NCBI GenBank assembly: GCA_008690995.1
Contig: VRMN01000020.1
Span: forward strand, 62,001-126,000
Reading direction: 5' to 3'
Source of the DNA: Porphyridium purpureum
Lineage: Eukaryota > Rhodophyta > Bangiophyceae > Porphyridiales > Porphyridiaceae
Length of the DNA: 64,000 nt
A program made the translations under genes and the position numbers. Shown in pieces: positions 20,195 through 28,790 of this stretch; the first letter of the stretch is position 1; each line of letters begins with the position of its first letter. The notes below the pieces were generated by a model, which worked only from the letters and a program-made list of their open reading frames with translations, searched no databases and was not told where the DNA came from.

Positions 20195-23104
20195 TCATGA
20201 GCGAAGGTTTCGTTGCCTATGGAGCATTGTAAACTGCTCCAGCGCCCGATTCGCGTGGCGCCGTGTTTCGGCCTTCTTGGCTTCGAGCTTCTCAGCTTCG
20301 GCCTTCTCCGCTGCGGCCTTCTCAGCCTCGACCCTTTCAGCTTCGGCCTTCCTAGCTTCGGCCCTCTCAGCTGCGACCTTCTGAGCCGCGGCCTTCCTAA
20401 CTTCGGGCCTCTCAGCTGAGAGCTTCTGAGCTTTAGCCCAACTAGCTGTGGCCTGTTCAAATACGGCCTCCTTAGCTTCGACTTTATCGCTTTTGGCCGT
20501 CTTTCCTTCAGCTCTCCTTCCTTTGGCTCTCTTTCGTTCGGCTCTCTTTCCTTCGGCTCTCATTCGTTCGGCCTTCTTTTCTTCGGCTCTCTTAGCTTCG
20601 GCTTTCTTCGCGGCGGCTCTCTGCCTCTCCAGCTCTTCGTCGTCTGTGTCCTCGGCCGATGTGCCCGGCGTCCACGAGTCCTCATAAATATTCATGAGCG
20701 AGTCGACGACTGCTGAGCTCGAAAACTCGTGCACAGGTGCTTCAGGATGCGGCTTCACAAAACTCATCGCCGTCTCCGCCGCGATATCGTCATCCGTGGG
20801 AGTCATACATGCTCGAATTTGCTCAACTTGCTCCGCGACTCTCCGCCGCAAGTCGAGATGATCAGAGCTTTCATTCTGAAGATACTCGTCCATGTAGCCA
20901 AGAGCTTCATTCACCAAATGATCTGCTAGCACGAGGTCAGGACCATGCGCGCCGTTTCTGCTGGGAAGGAAATTTTGCACGACCGTCCCTAGAGCTCGGA
21001 AGGTTTCCCCGTCCGCCGCCCACGTCTCACTTGCACGATTGCCCCGCAATGTGCGGAACAGCGCGATTGCCTCTGCAGGGCGCGACGCATTGCCCAGTGC
21101 CTCTACGTATGCAGTCGAAACGAAAGGATCAGGGGCGGCGAAGCAAGGAAACGCATTAAATAATTCGGTGCACAAGTCTAGTCGCCTACTCTTGCTCAGG
21201 GAGCGGATAAAGTAACCAACAAGGCCTGCAGCCACACGAGGAGCCAACACATCCGACCCGGGTGGCACCGTAGAAGAGTGATACCCGGGCATGTCGCCAT
21301 TCACAAACAGCAAGACAGACGCAAGTATGCGATTTTCCTTCAAGCTCTGCTCGGCTAGGGCGCAGTACGCCACTGCACGCATTGATCGAGGTGATGGGGG
21401 AGGCTTCGGCTCGTACCAATGGAACCAATTCTTCTTTCGCGTGCACACAGCAGTGAGTCGCGCTAGGCGTAACGCATCGTCAAGCAGCTCTGCACGCGCC
21501 AACAGAAAAACTAGCGCATACGCCGATTTTTTGTCCACATCTTTGGTGTCCACTAGCTTGGTTAAGCGAAGTGCACACTCAGCTGCAGCGCGAGACTGGT
21601 TCATTTCTAATCGTCCATTCGAAAAGCCTTGACACAGAGCATAGAGAAAGAATTCATGCAGACGTTCTGTCAAGTATACACGCAGTGCGGGGCTTTTCGC
21701 TCTCCCGTCCTCCGCATTGGATACTATGAGCGGGGTTTCGGCCAAAATCTCGGCCAGCGGCAACAAGCAATCGTCCAGCATGTGAACATTCGCACCTGCT
21801 TTTAAACTCGAAGACGCGAAAGTAAACAGCATTTTCTCATCCAATTCACAGCCGCAAGCCTTACTCCAGCGTATCAGATCGAGCGCCACGTCAAAGCGAT
21901 CCACATGGACCCAGAGTGATACCAATAAGTTCAGGATTGTTTGATTCGGAGAAATCTCAAGCTGCTTGAACTTTGCCACAATACGCTCGGTCTCATCATA
22001 GTTTTTCACGGCAGCGCAAACCATCACACCGCCTCGCAGAATTGTGGCATCCACAACTGCGTCATCAGAGAGAGCCTGCGAGCTCACCATCTTCCAGATT
22101 GCATGTGCTGCCTCGACACGCTCTTCACAAAGCAGATGGGAGATTAGTTTTTCAAACATGTCAGAGCCTGCACTATCATGAAGCTGCATAAGCTCAAAGA
22201 CAGCTTCGTCTCTCAACCTCGGCTGATTGCAGGCATCCCAATAAGAGACGAGCGCAAGGCTCATCTCCGCGTCGAGAGCCAAAGAGGTTGGTGTTTCACC
22301 TATGAGCTGCTGCTGCATTTGTTGCTGTTCTTCCAACATGCGCTTCACAATCAAAATGAGGTTCACTTTTCGACAAGGCTGGGCCAAGGCTAAGAAAGAT
22401 TTGAGCAGATCCTGTTCAAGTTCCATGTTGTTCGAACGAGCATTCTGCAACTTGCGCACAGCCAACGCTAGCAGAGCTCGCGGTGAGCGTTGCGACGTTT
22501 GACCGTCAAGTCCGGACGAGACACTCAGCGTCTTGTCGGAAAGTGACAACCCAGTTGCAGTCTCTGCCTCGGTTCCGTGCGCGGCATCAGCACCCGGCCT
22601 TCTACCCGCCATCATGCCACGTCGCTGCTTTCTCTTGTTCTTCAATATCGTCAATAGTTTGGAAGCGGCTCGACGTTTCGGAATGCGTAACCAGGGCTTG
22701 CGCTTGCCGGCACCAGGTGCCCCACGAATCTTGCTCGTGCTTGCAGCCGGCCCACTCCCTGATTCTTGCCAAGCTTCGGAGTTTGATTCTGGCTTCGCCG
22801 CTGCTGGCACCGCCGCCGCCGCGGACGCCGCAGACGTCGTCGTCGATGCATCCCGCTTAGCAGCGAACGCGCGGCGCGAAAAGGATCTGCGCAGCGCAGC
22901 CCGAGGACAGATCCACAAAACACGAGGTCCGAGCAGGCCCGGCGCCGAATGCTCCAGCGCGAACACGCACGCACGCTGGCGGCCGGACCGCAAGCATGCG
23001 TGTGCATGAAAAGAGTCTGTGCAGGCCCATGGCGGCGCATCCTGCGCGCACAGCGCCCATCGGCGAGGCACGCTCGTCCGAGTCGGGAGCGTTATCACAC
23101 CCAC
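20195..23104 (-). CDS. PPR-like organelle protein, tandem paralogue 4; start unresolved
   Basis: The largest family member, up to 969 residues. The family core runs from the LAQPCRKVNLILIVKRML block through ISPNQTILNLLVSLWVHVD with FDVALDLIRW, LVFLLARAELLDDALRLAR and STAYVEALGNASRPAEAIALF. A C-terminal tail of about 140 residues is built of five-residue units rich in Ala, Glu and Lys, predicted to be one long charged helix. The frame is bounded upstream by a stop and begins at GTG 23104; its first ATG is at 22615. That ATG would place the first family block only 76 residues from the start, against about 190 to 207 in the other four, and would drop a transit-like region containing RRSFSRRAFAA. 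The true start is therefore probably upstream, in another frame (ATGs at 22997, 23030, 23060) joined by an intron or lost to a frame error. Confidence 0.7.
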   Translation of the reverse strand: MGVITLPTRTSVPRRWALCAQDAPPWACTDSFHAHACLRSGRQRACVFALEHSAPGLLGPRVLWICPRAALRRSFSRRAFAAKRDASTTTSAASAAAAVPAAAKPESNSEAWQESGSGPAASTSKIRGAPGAGKRKPWLRIPKRRAASKLLTILKNKRKQRRGMMAGRRPGADAAHGTEAETATGLSLSDKTLSVSSGLDGQTSQRSPRALLALAVRKLQNARSNNMELEQDLLKSFLALAQPCRKVNLILIVKRMLEEQQQMQQQLIGETPTSLALDAEMSLALVSYWDACNQPRLRDEAVFELMQLHDSAGSDMFEKLISHLLCEERVEAAHAIWKMVSSQALSDDAVVDATILRGGVMVCAAVKNYDETERIVAKFKQLEISPNQTILNLLVSLWVHVDRFDVALDLIRWSKACGCELDEKMLFTFASSSLKAGANVHMLDDCLLPLAEILAETPLIVSNAEDGRAKSPALRVYLTERLHEFFLYALCQGFSNGRLEMNQSRAAAECALRLTKLVDTKDVDKKSAYALVFLLARAELLDDALRLARLTAVCTRKKNWFHWYEPKPPPSPRSMRAVAYCALAEQSLKENRILASVLLFVNGDMPGYHSSTVPPGSDVLAPRVAAGLVGYFIRSLSKSRRLDLCTELFNAFPCFAAPDPFVSTAYVEALGNASRPAEAIALFRTLRGNRASETWAADGETFRALGTVVQNFLPSRNGAHGPDLVLADHLVNEALGYMDEYLQNESSDHLDLRRRVAEQVEQIRACMTPTDDDIAAETAMSFVKPHPEAPVHEFSSSAVVDSLMNIYEDSWTPGTSAEDTDDEELERQRAAAKKAEAKRAEEKKAERMRAEGKRAERKRAKGRRAEGKTAKSDKVEAKEAVFEQATASWAKAQKLSAERPEVRKAAAQKVAAERAEARKAEAERVEAEKAAAEKAEAEKLEAKKAETRRHANRALEQFTMLHRQRNLRS
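20270..20640 (-). repeat. 15-base degenerate tandem repeat in PPR-like paralogue 4
   Basis: Units close to GCTTCGGCCTTCTCA on the plus strand repeat with a 15-base period, translating on the minus strand as pentads such as AEKAE and KAEAE. Divergence between units is moderate, and the period always keeps the frame. Confidence 0.85.
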
Positions 23105-23783
23105 CGCGAGAACCCGCTCTCACCGCGCGCGCGCGCGCGTAGACCTCCGCGACTCCGCCTTCCTGCTCGCGTCGCGCGTCTCGCCGAGTTTTCTGTGCTT
23201 GGCGCCGCGCCCGGCATTTTGTGGTGACGGCGGCAGGCGCAACCGACATGCGGCGGCGCGGCAGTGACTTTGTGACTCGGAGGGAGCTTTCCAGGCTACC
23301 TGGCAGGCACGCGCGCGCACGCATGCTTATGACTTGCTGGCCGTCATGGCGCTCAACAAACGTTTGAAGTATTCAGATCTGCGCGTTCGGACGGCTGCCG
23401 GTCTGCGGGGGAAGGGGCCCGTCGCGGCGTGCGAGTGACAATTTCTGGGATAAGCGAGCTAGGTGATGCGCACTTTGCCTCACGAATAGAGCATTTGACT
23501 CCACGATATGCGGCTTGCAAAGCCGCTTAGAGTGGAGCACCTTAGTCGTCTTTCCTGCTACGAGGAGGCTCGATCAGTGCCACCTTCGTCCTGTTCGTGA
23601 ATAATTTGAAGCGGGCCAGGAACGACCATTTTGCGACAGCGCCACTGGACTCTTCTTGTAGACGGCCCAGTTCAGCGATTGCAGCAAACAGTCCATGCGT
23701 TGCTTCATGTACGCCTACCTTGGATTCTTTTGCACGGCTTGAGCGAGTTGGAAACTGCTCTGCTTGACTACAATGCCACTGCT
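23105..23783. other. Spacer between PPR-like paralogues 4 and 5
   Basis: Holds the likely 5' region of paralogue 4, including an alternating GC run near 23122-23141, and the 3' side of paralogue 5. A strong hairpin, GCGGCTT and AAGCCGC around a 3-base loop, is nested between CTCCAC and GTGGAG near 23499-23537. No tRNA T-loop accompanies it. The C-terminal half expected of paralogue 5 is not present in any minus frame. Confidence 0.45.
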
Positions 23784-25259
23784 CTAAAGCTCTTCATCCC
23801 TCTCAAGCCAGCTTTCTCGAGAAAGTGGACCATGGGCAGCCCTTTCGGCATGAACTCCGGCCACTCCTTTGTCTTGCTCCGCATCGTCACGACGCAGTTC
23901 AAGCAAAAATTTCAAAAACATGGTCGAGCGCGAGTCGGTCAACTTCCAGCGAGCGGCGACACGTTTTGCGCATCTTCGAGCTTCTTGCGCGTCCAGCCGG
24001 CCTCTTGAGGCACACTCACCCAGCGTGCGCAGGTACGCGTGCAGGACCCGAAGCTGCTCGCGGAAGTCTGAGCCCAAGTATTTGGCCTCAGTCAGCACAT
24101 CGGATAGTGGGAGCAGCTCATGCGCTTGCGCGCGTCGAATGCAGTCAGGCATATACTGGTACATGCGTCGCTCGTGCAGCGTATAGCCCAGTGCCATGAT
24201 CCAGCGCATGTACTCTCGCGCCTCCTCGTAGTGTCCCGCATTGATAAACGCCGTACTTAGAACGTGAAGCACAGCGCTAGGTGGCTTGAGACCCAATTCG
24301 CGATACTTGTAGCCTATCCACCTTGCGTGGTCCGCCTTGTCGTCACCAGTTGCACAGATCCACGCTCCACACTCAAGGAGGCTGGCGTCCAGTGGCACCG
24401 CTAACGTATCCGGCCCGTTCCGGACAGTTTGCCAAACGGTCAGAGCTGCATCGGGTCGGCGATTCCGCAGCAAACCGTACGCAACGCTGCATATCAGATC
24501 CGCAGTGGGGGTAGGATAGACATGCAAGCGCTCACGGAATGTCCGTTGCATCAATTTGACCCGGCCACACACGCTCAAGTGAGTGATGAGCCCGCTGTAC
24601 GCCTTCTCATTCAGCGTATGATTCTGTGCTTCGACAAGGTTTTTCACTGCAATCACCACATTCACCTTGTAGAGCGCTTTGGCAAGTGGAAGCAGCTGCA
24701 GGAGCGCGAACGAATCCAGCCGCGCACCGTCATCTCGCGCTCGTGCGACCATACGAATCGCAAAGGCTAGCCGTTCGCGAGGCTCCGCGTGTAGCGCGTG
24801 TCTAGCATTGCGCAGAGCAAAGTCGAGCGTCCAATGGTCAAATACTGCCGACCGAGCTGCATCCACGATGCCTTTTACGCGCTGCAAAGTGGCCTCCTCA
24901 ACCAGCGCCAAGTTGAGCTGATCATTCAGCGCTCGAGTTTCTGGCTTTCTTTTCGCGCGCGCGCGAGGCGAAAATGGTGCGGCATCCGTTGGTGGCGAGT
25001 CGAACAATGCGCGAGGCGGATACAGGTCTGGTTGCTCTGAGAGCGAAGCCGCGCGAATGGCTCGCGGCTCCTGTAAATGAAATTGCCGCCGGCACATATT
25101 AGACAGCAGAGCCCTGCGCGGACTCACGTACCGGTCTTGCCAAGCTGACAATAGCGACGCTAACGATGAATGCTGGTGCGCATGGGCACCGCGATTCCAC
25201 AGCAGATGCTTCAGACCCAGTCGCATCGGCCAACGCGGCCACAGCGGGCTGCCAGCCAT
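23784..25259 (-). CDS. PPR-like organelle protein, tandem paralogue 5, C-terminally short
   Basis: A 491-residue family member. The N terminus is rich in arginine, leucine and tryptophan and acid-free for over 40 residues, fitting an organelle presequence. The LAKALYKVNVVIAVKNLV block lies near residue 191, then the unit GLKPPSAVLHVLSTAFINAG with EEAREYMRW, then the ARWKLTDSRSTMFLKFLLEL segment. The other four continue here into an ASRxxxLDxALRLA block and about 200 more residues; this one changes to an unrelated, charged 40-residue tail and stops. It is the farthest upstream copy in transcriptional order. The frame is open back to a GTG at 25361, but 25259 is the first ATG and gives the family's usual spacing. 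Confidence 0.7.
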   Translation of the reverse strand: MAGSPLWPRWPMRLGLKHLLWNRGAHAHQHSSLASLLSAWQDRYVSPRRALLSNMCRRQFHLQEPRAIRAASLSEQPDLYPPRALFDSPPTDAAPFSPRARAKRKPETRALNDQLNLALVEEATLQRVKGIVDAARSAVFDHWTLDFALRNARHALHAEPRERLAFAIRMVARARDDGARLDSFALLQLLPLAKALYKVNVVIAVKNLVEAQNHTLNEKAYSGLITHLSVCGRVKLMQRTFRERLHVYPTPTADLICSVAYGLLRNRRPDAALTVWQTVRNGPDTLAVPLDASLLECGAWICATGDDKADHARWIGYKYRELGLKPPSAVLHVLSTAFINAGHYEEAREYMRWIMALGYTLHERRMYQYMPDCIRRAQAHELLPLSDVLTEAKYLGSDFREQLRVLHAYLRTLGECASRGRLDAQEARRCAKRVAARWKLTDSRSTMFLKFLLELRRDDAEQDKGVAGVHAERAAHGPLSRESWLERDEEL

Positions 25260-26205
25260 ACTGCGCGCGAACCTCCAAGCGCCGGATCTTTTCGCACTGA
25301 ATGCGGGCGAAACGTGCGTCGGCGCGCTGAATGCCGCAGCAATGGCGGCCTGTGCGGTCACCAGCGCCTTCCAATGCAGCCCGCCAAACGCACGCGTCCC
25401 CGCTCGTGCCTGCTTTTCACATTCGAGTCACTTGGACCGGTTAACGGTTTACTTTCTTGCAATCGAAGCGCGTCCGGTTTATGTCCCCACCAGCGGGAGT
25501 CCCTGCTGCGAAAAGAAGAGTTTGGCTCGGACTTGGGGCGGCTGTCGCTCTTCTCGTATCTATGTGGCTCTCCGACGGACAAGATGAAGCTTTACTGTTT
25601 CCTAATGAACTCGGAAATAAATTCTCCACCGAGTCGCGGTCTCTCGTCTGCTGGACCGGCGCGGAGCCGGCCGGTCTTCTATATCGTTCGATCTGGGGAT
25701 CTCGCTGCGGTACAGCTGTGCGTACCTGACCACAGCGACACTTCCGTAAGACCAACTTCACATGCTCTGGTTGAGCATCAGAGTCACAGAAAATTTGAAA
25801 AGAATGTCGCGCTGCTTCTCTCCACATCACGTACCGCCTGCGCGTTTAAAGTCCGTTATTGCAGGTTGAGCGCTTCTAGCAGAAGCTCCTACGACTCTTT
25901 TGCGCCTTCCACTACGATGAATGTTGCGGTACCCCCAAAAAGAACAAGGAAACAAACGCCCGGTAAGTAGTCCCACCCGTGCGCGAACGTGCCTGCGTGG
26001 AAAGAACAATGCGTTACTTTGGCCACGGAGGGGAAATGTTACCAATGCTGTGCCTTTATTCTCTCTCTTTCTTCTTCTTACCTCCGAGCAAGACCTGACC
26101 GGCTAGTCCGGGCAGGCGCGTCGCCTTTTTATACCCTTACTTCCGCTAGGGACAGCAAGGCGGCAAGAGAAATGACAATGCAAACCATTGGCATTTCTGC
26201 GCGCG

Positions 26206-26305
26206 TCTAGAAGGTTCTGGAACCTCTAGAAGCTTCTAGAAACGGTTAAACGGTCTGCCGGTTTAACGGCTTACCGGTTCCGGAGCAACCGAACCGTTCT
26301 AGGTG
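26206..26305. promoter_or_regulatory. Two perfect heat-shock elements followed by Myb-type sites
   Basis: Two perfect nGAAnnTTCnnGAAn triplets lie at 26210-26222 and 26229-26241, offset by 19 bases. They match the consensus for heat-shock factor trimers. They are followed to 26305 by several AACGG/CCGTT and ACCGGTT cores, including a GTTAAAC/GTTTAAC inverted pair, which resemble Myb recognition sites. The nearest plus-strand ATG is at 26326; on the other side the nearest gene start is PPR-like paralogue 5, about 0.95 kb away. The elements are symmetric, so direction is not given by them. Confidence 0.6.
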
Positions 26306-26325
26306 AATGGGGTCGAACGGATAAC

Positions 26326-26577
26326 ATGCAGGCCATGTGTGTTCATGCTCGGCCGCGCTCAACACTGAGACACCGGCGGTCTCGCCACCTCACTCACAGC
26401 CGTCGCTTTTCGGCCACGGGCTCAGCCGCCAACGACGGAGCGCCGTTATCTGCGCATGCACGCGCGCCGTGCGCATTCGCGACGCCAATGGCAGCAGCGC
26501 CCGCGCCGCAGAGTCCTTGCCCTTCCTACCCACCTCGGCACGGCACCATACCTGTTGTAATTCTTGTCTGCTTTTGA
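26326..26577 (+). CDS. Possible short protein or first exon after heat-shock elements
   Basis: An 83-residue frame whose ATG lies about 85 bases downstream of the second heat-shock element. The first 40 residues are rich in arginine, histidine, serine and threonine and free of acids, like a targeting peptide; the rest is alanine/proline-rich with a short hydrophobic end. No family is recognised. It could be the first exon of a heat-inducible gene, a short unknown protein, or chance. Its position relative to the elements is the only argument for it. Confidence 0.25.
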   Translation: MQAMCVHARPRSTLRHRRSRHLTHSRRFSATGSAANDGAPLSAHARAPCAFATPMAAAPAPQSPCPSYPPRHGTIPVVILVCF

Positions 26578-27095
26578 CGAATAGGCGATCGCGATGGCCC
26601 GTTCGTCTCGTTCTTAACTCCGATTACGATGGAAGTTTGAGAACGATGAGTTTCAGCATAAAACTCTTTTATCTTAACAACTTATCTTTTGTCTTTTCTT
26701 CTGTGCTTCTTAATTCTGTCTCTTCTACTTTGCTCCACCCGCCACAGGCGTGCCGCATTTTATAGTCGCGTTCGCGGCAAATGGTCAGTGCATTGTGACT
26801 GTGCCGCGACCCATTTGCTCCTGTGCGGCGACCCCTCGGGTGCGTGTTTTGAAATCTGCACAGTAATCAACTTGCGTCCCTTCGCGAGCATCTCGAAGAG
26901 GAACCCTGCTCGAAGTTGTCACAATACCAAACTGGTTACACCCAACCACTCCGCTTTTCCTAGCAAAACGCTCGCGTTTTATATGAGTCGGCAAAAGTCG
27001 CTTCGTTCGGTTCAACGGTTCAGCGCCGAACACGGCCAGCTCACAAATCACTTGATAAATTACACAGAAAAATTCCTTCCCACATTACATAATTA

Positions 27096-27164
27096 CTGTA
27101 CCCAGTGTACTCGCTGTACTTGCTGCATGCACTGTACTCGCTGTACTCGCTGTACTCGCTGTAC
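27096..27164 (+). repeat. CTGTAC array with 9-base period
   Basis: CTGTAC occurs at 27096, 27114, 27132, 27141, 27150 and 27159, the last four exactly 9 bases apart in CTGTACTCG units, with related GTGTAC at 27105. It shares the core of the 5611-5809 and 6911-6966 arrays but lies about 130 bases past the DUOXA stop codon, not upstream of a known gene. Confidence 0.75.
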
Positions 27165-27296
27165 TTCCGTGTCTTGAGGAATTGACTCGAGCAACAGAAT
27201 GCAAGAAGCAGAGGAAGATAGATGCGCGCGGATGTGGATGCTGGAGGAGCTGTTGCGAGGACTGGATTGTTTGGTCGCCGCCGGGCGCTTTGGGTT

Positions 27297-28790
27297 TTAA
27301 TTGAGCCATCCGCCTGGAGGAGGAGGAGGAGGCGGCGGCGATGGACGAGGCGACCGCGGCACAGACGAGGCGTGCATTGCTGCGCTGCCGCCCAACGCGT
27401 TCGCGTCAGCCGCTGAGTCCTTGGGTATGTCAGACCAGGATACTTCCGTTCCCGACCGTGTTTTAAAGGAAGTCGACTTGACTTGCCCGTGCTCGGCGGG
27501 ATGAGCCATCACACGGATGGGGTCGTAATCTTGCTGCGACGCCAGGCTGGGTGTCGTTGAGCTCGCATCGTCTGCATCTGGCAGTTCGACATAGTCGAGG
27601 TCCAACAGCCCAGTGCCTCGCTTCTGCAATCCATTGCGGGGCGTGGTGCGGCTCTTGGCCCATTCTGGCTCTGTTGCTTCGTGGCACACGCAGTGGCACA
27701 GGTCATCATCACACGTTCCGCACAAACAAGACACATCAATGTCTCTCAGCGTCAGGCGGCTCGCCGTGGTGAAAGCCTCGCGGCTTCGACCAAACAGAAT
27801 TTCGAGTACATCACCGAAATAGTCGCTAAACCAAACGGCCACTTTGCCAGTACGGCTGTCTTCCTTGCGCTCTTGCAGGCGCCGCACGAGCTGCACCGTG
27901 TGGTGCATGTACAGGAGCGTGGCGAACAAGAAAAGGACTCCAGCGGTGACGGCAGTCAAGATGAACGACCAGCTGTAGTTCACCACCAACAAGCCGTCGC
28001 GCCACGGAATCACCAGAGGGTTCTTGATTCGGCTCACCACTGAAACATAAATGATGACTGCGCTTGCCATCAACCCTGCCACGACCATCAGCAGCAACGC
28101 ACCGACGCGCGGCCGGAACGCGCCAAACAGCACGGACACAAAGTACACGCCGAGGCCCGTGTACAATAAGATATGGGTATAGTACCCGGCGTATCGATAA
28201 TAACGCAGCCAGCGGATTTGCTCGCCGTCGAGCAAGAAGTATTCAGCGATCTGCAGAAGGGGCAGCGGCATTCCGTTAAATTGCGCCTGCCGCCATCGGC
28301 GCGCAACGGTGTTGGCAAGCACTGAAAAGCCTCCACGGCCTTGGAACCAAACATCGCCGCGGCCCCAGAGAAACTGTTCGTTGTAGTTGATGCGCTGTCC
28401 GAACTGGTACTCTGGCTCGCCTAACATGGTCACATTAAAGCCGCGCAGCCCAATCTTGATACCGAGCGTCACGTCCACTTCGTGCGCGTCGTACGCGGCG
28501 TAGGGCGTCCGCGTGTGCACCTCGCCGTATTGCCAGTTGTACGAGAAATTGCTGAGCAGCAGCGTGAACATGACGTACACGCCAAACAGCAGCATGAATG
28601 TCTTGCGCGCAGCGTCGGCTTTGGATTCAAACGAAAAGATGGTGAACAGGCCTGCCACCGCAATGGTCGCGCTCGCGACGCTCACGCTGATGATCCACAA
28701 ATCCAGGCCCACGGCGGTCTTGTTGGGTCCATAGTACGTAGGCCCAATGCCATTCCCAGGCAGCGTCTGCGGCACGCACGTGTCCGCCAT
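27297..28790 (-). CDS. DUOXA: DUOXA, dual oxidase maturation factor
   Basis: A 497-residue membrane protein of the DUOXA family, which lets dual oxidases leave the ER, stays with them and sets their activity at the cell surface. Five membrane segments lie near residues 31-52, 63-83, 203-222, 227-251 and 268-296. Between TM2 and TM3 is the family's large external loop with the diagnostic series IKIGLRGFNVT (N119 is a glycosylation site at the same place as in animals), INYNEQFLW, PLPLLQIAEYF and YRYAGYY. The cytoplasmic tail (about 300 to 497) is longer than in animals, with a cysteine cluster (CLCGTC, CHCVC) near 360 and a poly-proline end. It sits head-to-head with the DUOX gene, 1.66 kb apart, as DUOXA and DUOX do in vertebrates. 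Start is a clear ATG. Confidence 0.93.
   Translation of the reverse strand: MADTCVPQTLPGNGIGPTYYGPNKTAVGLDLWIISVSVASATIAVAGLFTIFSFESKADAARKTFMLLFGVYVMFTLLLSNFSYNWQYGEVHTRTPYAAYDAHEVDVTLGIKIGLRGFNVTMLGEPEYQFGQRINYNEQFLWGRGDVWFQGRGGFSVLANTVARRWRQAQFNGMPLPLLQIAEYFLLDGEQIRWLRYYRYAGYYTHILLYTGLGVYFVSVLFGAFRPRVGALLLMVVAGLMASAVIIYVSVVSRIKNPLVIPWRDGLLVVNYSWSFILTAVTAGVLFLFATLLYMHHTVQLVRRLQERKEDSRTGKVAVWFSDYFGDVLEILFGRSREAFTTASRLTLRDIDVSCLCGTCDDDLCHCVCHEATEPEWAKSRTTPRNGLQKRGTGLLDLDYVELPDADDASSTTPSLASQQDYDPIRVMAHPAEHGQVKSTSFKTRSGTEVSWSDIPKDSAADANALGGSAAMHASSVPRSPRPSPPPPPPPPGGWLN

Larger units (their letters stand above)
25260..27296. other. Two-kilobase spacer before the DUOXA gene
   Basis: Contains the promoter side of PPR-like paralogue 5, an 82-residue plus-strand frame from ATG 25481 with one possible membrane segment (unrecognised and not convincing), the heat-shock/Myb-type cluster, a short open frame after it, and a GTAC array (the last three listed). 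ACCGGTTAACGGTTTAC near 25436 repeats the Myb-type core found in the cluster at 26241. Confidence 0.45.

Noticed and set aside
23480-23545. tRNA-like segment with nested hairpins
   Set aside because: A D-arm-like and anticodon-like stretch can be drawn but there is no T-loop GTTCRA or acceptor stem, so it is only an inverted repeat.
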